In this document: piece after piece, positions 7,301-11,938 of the stretch
Position numbering within the stretch: position 1 is the stretch's first letter
Layout of the letters: every line of letters begins with the position of its first letter
Origin: Lachnospiraceae bacterium
Lineage (GTDB): Bacteria; Bacillota; Clostridia; Lachnospirales; Lachnospiraceae
Reading direction: 5' to 3'
Assembly: GCA_024403585.1 (NCBI GenBank)
Contig: JAKSRN010000034.1
Span: 1-11,938 of the forward strand
Length of the DNA stretch: 11,938 nt
The notes under the pieces: model-generated
Told to the model about the DNA's origin: nothing
What the model saw: only the letters and a program-made list of their open reading frames with translations
Databases searched by the model: none
Translations under genes and position numbers: made by a program

Positions 7301-8027
7301 AGGACTTGAGGCAGAGATCATCGTTGTAAACAACCAGTCTGCACAGGGCGTTGCTGATTCTGTAAGCCGTTTCGCAGCATCCGTAAGAGAAAGCCAGATC
7401 ATCTTCGTTCCTGGCGGATTCTCCGGTGGTGACGAGCCAGACGGTTCCGGTAAATTCATTACCGCATTCTTCCGTAATCCGGAAGTAAAAGAGGCTACAA
7501 TGGACCTGTTAAAACAGCGTGATGGTCTGATGCTGGGTATCTGTAACGGATTCCAGGCTCTGATCAAGCTGGGTCTTGTACCATACGGCGAGATCATCGA
7601 TACAGATGAGAATTGCCCGACACTGAGCTACAACGTGATCGGACGTCACCAGTCCAAGATCGTTCACACTCGTGTAGCATCCACAAAATCACCATGGCTG
7701 TCTAAAGTACAGACCGGAGACATCATCAATGTTCCGATCTCTCATGGTGAGGGACGTTTCCTCTGTGATCAGGCACTTCTTCAGAAACTGGCTGAGAACG
7801 GACAGATCGCAACACAGTATGTTGACCTTAGTGGAACTCCAACCATGGATGTAGACTTCAACCCGAACGGATCCTTCTGGGCAATCGAGGGAATCACCTC
7901 TCCTGATGGACGTGTTCTTGGAAAGATGGGTCATTCAGAGCGTATCGGCGAGGAACTGTACCGCAATGTACCGGGTAACTACGATATGCACCTGTTTGAG
8001 GCTGCAAAGGATTACTTTACTGTATAA
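4353..8027 (+). CDS. purL: Phosphoribosylformylglycinamidine synthase, single-chain with glutamine amidotransferase domain
   Basis: PurL makes FGAM from FGAR, glutamine and ATP (purine step four), using ammonia channelled from its own glutaminase domain. The 1224-aa product is the large single-chain form, of the class common in Clostridia, Bacteroidetes and streptococci rather than the B. subtilis PurSLQ complex. Order: an N-terminal PurS-like region (about 1-150), a linker with DHCRHTTF (221-228), and the first synthetase half with FKNETHNHPTEIEPFGGAAT (317-336). Next come DFGAGGVSVAIGELADG (504-520) and the second half with GGKDSMSGSF (771-780). The class I amidotransferase spans about 960-1224: VLPVFPGTNCEYDSARA (963-979), the Cys1064 nucleophile in LMLGICNGFQALIKLG, ISHGEGRF (1129-1136), and His1194/Glu1196 in MGHSER. 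All catalytic residues are present. The start at 4353 is preferred over ATG 4293 because AGGAGG (4340-4345) is 7 nt upstream. Arginine is often CGT/CGC, unlike the 5' genes of the window. Confidence 0.97.
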   Translation: MVRRIYVEKKEGLRLEAAGLLNELRTVLGITSLEGLRLVKRYDVEGLEEDVFERAVQTVFSEPQVDDIYRECPSGDFQVFAVESLPGQFDQRADSASQCIQLMTQSERPLVRTAKVYLLTGAVSAEEIEKIKKYVINPVEAREASLDTVDTLHMEYEVPTMVETVEGFTGMDEAALSELLDRLGLAMDLDDLKFLQAYFRDDEHRDPTITEIRVVDTYWSDHCRHTTFSTHLDNIAIHDEEIQAAYDRYLAHRIEVYGKEKASKRPQTLMDIATIGAKTLKKRGLLPELDESEEINACSIHVTATVDGEDQDWLLMFKNETHNHPTEIEPFGGAATCIGGCIRDPLSGRAYVHQAMRVTGGGDPRVALKDTLSGKLPQRKLAQTAAAGYSSYGNQIGLATGHVAEIYHDGYIAKRLECGAVVGAAPAYNVRRERPEAGDIIILLGGRTGRDGIGGATGSSKSHNLKSLTTMASEVQKGNAPEERKIQRLFRNSEVTRLIKRCNDFGAGGVSVAIGELADGLKINLDAVRKKYDGLDGTELAISESQERMAVVVEEKDVEKFIAAAEAENLEAYVVAVVTEEARMVMEWNGVTIANLSRDFLNTNGAVKHADVAIAEKDRSAFTDVKGASLREIAGSLKSASRRGLTERFDGTIGAGSVLMPFGGKTQRTPAQAMAALFPVMPEQTTDQASVMSWACDPQQTSVDPYTGAYNTVYTSMAKIVAGGADYKKAYLTFQEFFEKLRLEADRWGKPFSALLGALDAQMELGAAAIGGKDSMSGSFLDLDVPPTLISFAIAPLKAQEVLSPEFKAAGNPVYVFAGETAEEKKAAWEELYELHKEGKVCAAWAIENGIAEAVMNMSFGNMIGFKAEADMPWDALCPGGIVAELSCEIEGACKIGTTTEEQMIVLGSDSASIEELLALNEAVLEGVYPNRTKTDETPVPVLETKAASYPTPAIKVARPKVVLPVFPGTNCEYDSARAVEKAGLEAEIIVVNNQSAQGVADSVSRFAASVRESQIIFVPGGFSGGDEPDGSGKFITAFFRNPEVKEATMDLLKQRDGLMLGICNGFQALIKLGLVPYGEIIDTDENCPTLSYNVIGRHQSKIVHTRVASTKSPWLSKVQTGDIINVPISHGEGRFLCDQALLQKLAENGQIATQYVDLSGTPTMDVDFNPNGSFWAIEGITSPDGRVLGKMGHSERIGEELYRNVPGNYDMHLFEAAKDYFTV

Positions 8028-8105
8028 CTTGAACACGCATAAGCAAGATGCAGCGATCTCTTACCTTTGTATGAGCTTAAATACAAAAAAAAGTAAATTT
8101 TTTCC

Positions 8106-8134
8106 TTGACCAAACATCAATCAGATAGTATTTT
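8106..8134 (+). promoter_or_regulatory. Probable guaB promoter
   Basis: TTGACC (8106-8111) and TATTTT (8129-8134) are separated by 17 nt. The predicted start is near 8141, only a few bases before the first leader hairpin, giving a 5' leader of about 130 nt. No good intrinsic terminator was found between purL and this promoter, so some purL read-through into guaB is possible. Confidence 0.5.
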
Positions 8135-8146
8135 ATATAGAAATAT

Positions 8147-8217
8147 CAATACGCTTAGAGTAGCTGATGTGCTTGCTCTAAGCGTATTGTTAAAAGAGAC
8201 ACACCCCATTGTGTTTC
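8147..8217 (+). ncRNA. Structured guaB 5' leader: two consecutive hairpins
   Basis: Hairpin 1: 8147-8160 pairs perfectly with 8176-8189 over 14 bp (CAATACGCTTAGAG with CTCTAAGCGTATTG). Three more pairs, AGC with GCT, are possible inside the 15-nt loop. Hairpin 2: 8196-8203 pairs with 8210-8217 over 8 bp including one G-U pair, with the loop CCCCAT. No U tract follows either one, so neither is a terminator. The loop CCCCAT could pair with AGATGG at 8221-8226 only in part. The leader does not match the purine or ykkC-type riboswitch consensus as far as I can see. It may be a cis-regulatory RNA or an mRNA-stabilising leader; the function is unknown. Confidence 0.5.
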
Positions 8218-8273
8218 TGCAGATGGTAGTTAGTAGTTTTAGATTTGAAGATTATTAGTGAGGTAAAAAAAGT

Positions 8274-9776
8274 ATGGCTTATTATTATCCAACCCCTTCC
8301 CGTACATTCAGTGAGTACCTTCTTGTTCCGGGTTATTCTTCTGCACAGTGCATTCCTGATAATGTATCCCTGAAGACACCGGTTGTTAAATACAGAAAAG
8401 GTCAGGAGGAGTGTCCTCTTACAATGAACATTCCTATGGTATCTGCAGTAATGCAGGCTGTATCCGGAGAGAAAATGGGTGTTGCTCTTGCGAAAGAGGG
8501 TGGAATTGCATTTATCTTTGTATCTCAGCCAATCAAAGAGCAGGCAGAGATGGTTCGTAAAGTAAAAGCTGCAAAAGCAGGATTCGTAGTAAGCGATTCA
8601 AACCTCAGTGTTGATGATACACTTGCAGATGTACTGGAGAAAAAAGCTGAGTCCGGTCACTCTACAATGGCAGTTACAGATGACGGAACAGGTACAGGAA
8701 AACTTCTTGGTATCGTTACAGGCCGTGACTATCGTGTAACACGTATGGATCCTTCCACAAAAGTAAGCGAGTTCATGACTCCACTGGAGAAACTGATCAC
8801 AGCTCAGGAAGGAATCACACTGAAAGAAGCAAACAACATTATCTGGGATAACAAACTCAACTCCCTTCCAATCGTTGACAAAGATGGACATATGGTTGCA
8901 TTCGTATTCCGTAAAGACTACGACCTGCACAAAAACAATCCTCTTTCCCTGATGGATTCCGGAAAACGTTACGTTGTTGGTGCCGGTATCAATACACGTG
9001 ACTATGCAGAGCGTGTACCAGCACTGGTTGAGGCAGGCGCTGATGTTCTTGTTATCGACTCTTCCGAGGGATATTCCGAGTGGCAGGCACTTACACTGAA
9101 ATGGATCCGTGATCACTACGGTGATACCGTTAAAGTCGGAGCCGGAAACGTTGTAGACGGCGATGGATTCCGTTACCTGGCTGAGGCAGGTGCAGACTTC
9201 GTTAAGATCGGTATCGGCGGTGGTTCCATCTGTATCACCCGTGAGACAAAAGGTATCGGACGTGGACAGGCTACAGCTGTAATTGAGGTTGCTGAGGCAA
9301 GAGATAAATATTTCGAGGAGACAGGAATCTATGTTCCAATCTGCTCCGATGGTGGTATCGTTCAGGATTACCATATGACACTGGCTCTGGCTATGGGAGC
9401 AGACTTCTGCATGCTGGGTCGTTACTTCTCCAGATTTGATGAGTCTCCAACAAACAAGATCTTCATCAATGGCGGATACGTAAAAGAGTACTGGGGCGAG
9501 GGAAGTGCCCGTGCAAGAAACTGGCAGAGATACGATATGGGTGGAGCTAAGAAGCTCAAATTCGTAGAGGGTGTAGACTCCTACGTACCATACGCAGGAT
9601 CACTTGCAGACGGACTTTCCACAACACTTTCCAAGATCCGTTCCGGTATGTGCAACTGTGGTGCAATGAATCTTGAGGAGCTGCGTGATAAAGCAAGAAT
9701 TACTCTTGTTTCTTCTGTATCCATCGTTGAGGGTGGTGCACACGACGTAATGCTGAAGGATAAACAGGCTGAGTAA
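8274..9776 (+). CDS. guaB: Inosine-5'-monophosphate dehydrogenase, Tritrichomonas-like type
   Basis: GuaB oxidises IMP to XMP with NAD+, the committing step to guanine nucleotides, in the cytoplasm. The 500-aa product has the (beta/alpha)8 barrel interrupted by a CBS pair at about 100-220 (KLLGIVTGRDYR and LNSLPIVDKDGHMVAFVFRKDYD). The nucleophile is Cys320 in KIGIGGGSICITRETKGIGR. IMP-binding residues are in PICSDGGI (355-362) and MLGRYF (380-385), and the flap carries the Arg419-Tyr420 pair in NWQRYD. From memory of Tritrichomonas foetus IMPDH, its Arg241, Asp261, Trp269, Lys310, Cys319, Asp358, Arg382, Arg418 and Tyr419 all correspond here with a constant shift of one. This indicates the divergent bacterial group from which the protozoan enzyme is thought to derive, not the usual GuaB of about 485 aa. 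GAGGT (8260-8264) precedes the ATG by 9 nt. It has its own promoter and leader and ends at a strong terminator. Confidence 0.96.
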   Translation: MAYYYPTPSRTFSEYLLVPGYSSAQCIPDNVSLKTPVVKYRKGQEECPLTMNIPMVSAVMQAVSGEKMGVALAKEGGIAFIFVSQPIKEQAEMVRKVKAAKAGFVVSDSNLSVDDTLADVLEKKAESGHSTMAVTDDGTGTGKLLGIVTGRDYRVTRMDPSTKVSEFMTPLEKLITAQEGITLKEANNIIWDNKLNSLPIVDKDGHMVAFVFRKDYDLHKNNPLSLMDSGKRYVVGAGINTRDYAERVPALVEAGADVLVIDSSEGYSEWQALTLKWIRDHYGDTVKVGAGNVVDGDGFRYLAEAGADFVKIGIGGGSICITRETKGIGRGQATAVIEVAEARDKYFEETGIYVPICSDGGIVQDYHMTLALAMGADFCMLGRYFSRFDESPTNKIFINGGYVKEYWGEGSARARNWQRYDMGGAKKLKFVEGVDSYVPYAGSLADGLSTTLSKIRSGMCNCGAMNLEELRDKARITLVSSVSIVEGGAHDVMLKDKQAE

Positions 9777-9803
9777 TAGAATAGGAAATCGTAAGAGGTT
9801 TGA

Positions 9804-9834
9804 GGATCGGCGCTACAGGCGCCGGTCCTTTTTT
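9804..9834 (+). terminator. Intrinsic terminator after guaB
   Basis: A ten-base-pair GC-rich stem, GGATCGGCGC (9804-9813) with GCGCCGGTCC (9819-9828) including one G-U pair, has a TACAG loop and is followed by six T. It isolates guaB from the OPT gene. Confidence 0.95.
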
Positions 9835-9902
9835 CGTGAAAGACTCCAAATGGCGCATTAATGCAATAGTGTCGTTGGATAAGAAATGAAAATGTGGAGA
9901 GA

Positions 9903-9959
9903 AATACTTTGGTGCGGTAATAAAGTATTGCGATAAAATATTGCAAAACTGTTAAGTTT
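9903..9959. repeat. Overlapping dyads upstream of the OPT gene
   Basis: AATACTTT (9903-9910) and AAAGTATT (9922-9929) form a perfect 8-bp inverted repeat. TTGCGATA (9928-9935), AAA, TATTGCAA (9939-9946) form a second dyad of 8 bp with one imperfect position. A third, AAACT/AGTTT, lies at about 9946-9959. They end about 45 bp before the -10 box, a common position for operators or activator sites. There is no T run, so they are not terminators. Confidence 0.4.
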
Positions 9960-10000
9960 GGCGTGATTTCCCAATTACTGTAGGATTTTTTCTGATAATA

Positions 10001-10009
10001 TGGTATACT
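10001..10009 (+). promoter_or_regulatory. Extended -10 promoter element for the OPT gene
   Basis: TGG followed by TATACT (10004-10009) makes an extended -10 with a five-of-six -10 match. No good -35 is found at 17 nt, which extended -10 promoters tolerate but which often means an activator is used. The leader would be only about 25 nt. Confidence 0.5.
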
Positions 10010-10041
10010 TTTACCTCAGTAAAGTAGGGAGGTGTTCTGTT

Positions 10042-11931
10042 ATGAACAACAAAGAATTCAAGCCTTATATTCCGGCTGATAAGATCACACCGGAGTTTAC
10101 GGCTACGTCCATCATCATGGGTATTCTTCTTGCAGTCATCTTTGGTGCTGCTAATGCATACCTTGGACTTCGTGTAGGAATGACCGTATCCGCGTCTATT
10201 CCTGCGGCAGTTATTTCTATGGCTGTCATTCGTGTTATTTTGAAGAAGGATTCTATCCTGGAGAGCAACATGGTTCAGACCATCGGTTCTGCAGGTGAGT
10301 CTCTCGCAGCAGGTGCGATCTTTACCCTGCCGGCTCTTTTCCTGTGGGCAAAAGAGGGTGTAATGGGTGATCCTAGCCTGGTTGAGGTTTCTATCATCGC
10401 TCTTTGCGGTGGTCTTCTGGGAGTTCTCTTCATGGTACCACTGCGTAATGCTCTGATCGTAAAAGAGCATGGTATTCTTCCTTATCCAGAAGGAACTGCT
10501 TGTGCAGAGGTTCTTCTGGCAGGTGAGGAAGGTGGTTCTTCTGCTAAATCCGTATTCGCAGGAATGGGATTTGCAGCAGTATTCAAATTCCTGGTTGATG
10601 GACTGGGAGTTGCAGCAGGTGTAATCACAGCACCTGTAAAAGCTCTGAAAACAGAGCTTTCTTTCGAGGTATATCCTGCTCTGGTTGGTGTTGGATATAT
10701 CTGTGGACCACGTATTGCAGCATTCATGTTCGCAGGTGGTCTTCTTGGATGGTTCGTATTCATTCCGGCAATTGCAACATTTGGAACAAATCTTGTAATG
10801 TATCCGGCAACAGTTACTATTGGTGAGCTCTATGCAAGTGGCGGTGCTTCCGCAATCTGGAGCAACTATATCCGTTACATCGGTGCAGGTGCCGTTGCTG
10901 CCGGCGGTATCATCAGTCTGATCAAGACACTGCCACTGATCATCCGTACTTTCAGAGATGCTGTAAAAGGTCTGACAGCTGGTTCCAAAGCAGGAAACCT
11001 TCGTACAGAGCAGGATCTGAGCATGAAAGTGATCGGTATCGGAGTTCTCGTAATGGTTCTGGTTCTCTGGCTGCTGCCAGCAGTACCTGTTACTTTCCTT
11101 GGTGCATTACTGATCGTTATCTTTGGATTCTTCTTTGCTACAGTATCTTCCCGTATGGTAGGTCTTGTAGGAAGCTCCAACAACCCGGTTTCCGGTATGG
11201 CTATTGCAACTCTTCTGATCTCAACTGCACTTCTGAAAGTTACAGGAAGCAATGGTCCTTCAGGAATGCAGGGCGCAATCGCAATCGGTTCCATCATCTG
11301 TATCGTTGCTGCTATGGCAGGTGATACATCTCAGGACCTGAAGACAGGATACATTCTTGGTGCTACACCTAAGAAACAGCAGATCGGTGAGATCATCGGT
11401 ACAATCGCAGCTGCACTTGCAATCGGTCTTGTACTGATCCTTCTTGATACTGCATGGGGCTTCGGTTCCGCAGCAATCCCTGCACCACAGGCTACTCTGA
11501 TGAAGATGATCGTTGAGGGTGTTATGGGTGGAAACCTTCCTTGGACACTGGTATTCATCGGTGCCTTCGTTTCCATCGCTTTTGAGATCGTTGGAATCTC
11601 AGCACTTCCTGTTGCAATCGGTCTGTATCTTCCAATGGAGCTGAGCTCCACAATCATGCTGGGTGGTCTGGTTCGCCTTGCATATGATCAGAAGATGAAG
11701 AAGAGCGGCAACAAAGAGAAAAATGCTGACGCCGGAAGCGGAATCCTCTTCTGTTCAGGTATGATCGCAGGTGAGGGACTTGTTGGTATCCTTCTTGCAA
11801 TCTTCGCAGTATTTGGTATTGATTCTGCACTTAATATCTCAGGTTCAGTAAATACAGGAATGATCGGTGGAACTGTTCTTATGGTTCTGATGGTTGTTCT
11901 CAACTGGGTATACGCAAACAAAAAATCATAA
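10042..11931 (+). CDS. OPT-family oligopeptide (or metal-chelate) transporter
   Basis: A 629-aa polytopic membrane protein with about 14-16 hydrophobic helices across its length. Family marks include the N-terminal ANAYLGLRVGMTVSASIPAA (37-56), LPYPEGTACAEVL (146-158), NLVMYPATVTIGELY (250-264), NNPVSGMAI (380-388), GDTSQDLKTGYILGATP (427-443) and a conserved C-terminal LYLPMELSSTIMLGG (528-542). These fit the bacterial branch of the OPT superfamily, which uses ion-coupled uptake of small peptides. Related YSL members carry metal-nicotianamine complexes, so the substrate is not certain. The ATG at 10042 is preferred over one at 10000 because AGGGAGGTG (10026-10034) is 7 nt upstream and the predicted promoter overlaps the upstream ATG. 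The gene is alone behind its own promoter after the guaB terminator. It ends seven bases before the window edge, so its terminator and any downstream partner are not visible. Confidence 0.93.
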   Translation: MNNKEFKPYIPADKITPEFTATSIIMGILLAVIFGAANAYLGLRVGMTVSASIPAAVISMAVIRVILKKDSILESNMVQTIGSAGESLAAGAIFTLPALFLWAKEGVMGDPSLVEVSIIALCGGLLGVLFMVPLRNALIVKEHGILPYPEGTACAEVLLAGEEGGSSAKSVFAGMGFAAVFKFLVDGLGVAAGVITAPVKALKTELSFEVYPALVGVGYICGPRIAAFMFAGGLLGWFVFIPAIATFGTNLVMYPATVTIGELYASGGASAIWSNYIRYIGAGAVAAGGIISLIKTLPLIIRTFRDAVKGLTAGSKAGNLRTEQDLSMKVIGIGVLVMVLVLWLLPAVPVTFLGALLIVIFGFFFATVSSRMVGLVGSSNNPVSGMAIATLLISTALLKVTGSNGPSGMQGAIAIGSIICIVAAMAGDTSQDLKTGYILGATPKKQQIGEIIGTIAAALAIGLVLILLDTAWGFGSAAIPAPQATLMKMIVEGVMGGNLPWTLVFIGAFVSIAFEIVGISALPVAIGLYLPMELSSTIMLGGLVRLAYDQKMKKSGNKEKNADAGSGILFCSGMIAGEGLVGILLAIFAVFGIDSALNISGSVNTGMIGGTVLMVLMVVLNWVYANKKS

Positions 11932-11938
11932 ATCATAA

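Noticed and set aside
8066..8087. TTTGTAT/ATACAAA hairpin after purL as a terminator
   Set aside because: The stem is only 7 AT-rich pairs and is followed by A, not T, on the forward strand, so it does not fit an intrinsic terminator for purL.
8141..8273. guaB leader as a known purine, ykkC or T-box riboswitch
   Set aside because: The conserved cores of those classes were not recognised; only simple consecutive hairpins are visible.
8598..9374. Reverse-strand frame of 258 codons opposite guaB
   Set aside because: Cysteine-rich antisense shadow of a well-supported guaB; no ribosome binding site or domain.
9855..9864. Perfect palindrome GCATTAATGC after the guaB terminator
   Set aside because: A 10-bp palindrome alone in AT-rich intergenic DNA is not unusual, and it has no clear relation to a promoter.
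1..11938. Mobile element, phage, CRISPR or defence island
   Set aside because: No transposase, integrase, terminal inverted repeats, spaced identical repeats or defence-domain genes were seen; the content is mostly housekeeping.

Overview
The window looks like chromosomal DNA from a low-to-mid GC Firmicute, most likely a gut Lachnospiraceae (Clostridia). This is inferred from the strong AGGAGG-type ribosome binding sites, the sigma-A-like promoters, the single-chain PurL, the divergent IMP dehydrogenase type and the bacterial OPT transporter. Species is not resolved. No RNA genes, CRISPR arrays, insertion sequences or phage genes were seen.

Layout. (a) 8-688: a DUF554 membrane protein, forward. 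(b) 700-1812: a forward pair of small uncharacterised membrane proteins of 134 and 160 aa. They sit behind a good promoter whose 17-nt spacer holds a perfect inverted repeat, and degenerate direct repeats lie between them. (c) 1823-1869: a bidirectional terminator shared with the convergent AraC-type regulator (1853-2764, reverse). (d) 2765-3191: a 427-nt gap with the regulator's promoter, four TACAAT repeats, and the purM promoter followed by a leader hairpin. (e) 3192-8027: purM and purL, steps 5 and 4 of de novo purine synthesis, with a hairpin between them. (f) 8106-9834: guaB (IMP dehydrogenase) with its own promoter, a leader holding two consecutive hairpins, and a strong terminator. (g) 9903-11931: an OPT-family transporter behind an extended -10 promoter with dyad-symmetric sequence upstream.

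How they work together. PurL makes FGAM, PurM closes it to AIR, and GuaB turns the pathway product IMP into XMP for GMP synthesis. These three form a purine block, although guaB appears separately transcribed and the other pur genes are elsewhere. The OPT protein probably imports oligopeptides or metal chelates and has no clear tie to purines. The two small membrane proteins look like one transcription unit of unknown function.

No new multi-gene system is evident. The most interesting items are the structured guaB and purM leaders, the Tritrichomonas-like GuaB, and the unknown two-gene membrane unit with its operator-like promoter. Reading-frame starts were moved downstream of the longest possible start for the 160-aa protein, purM, purL and the OPT gene, because the ribosome binding sites support the internal ATG.
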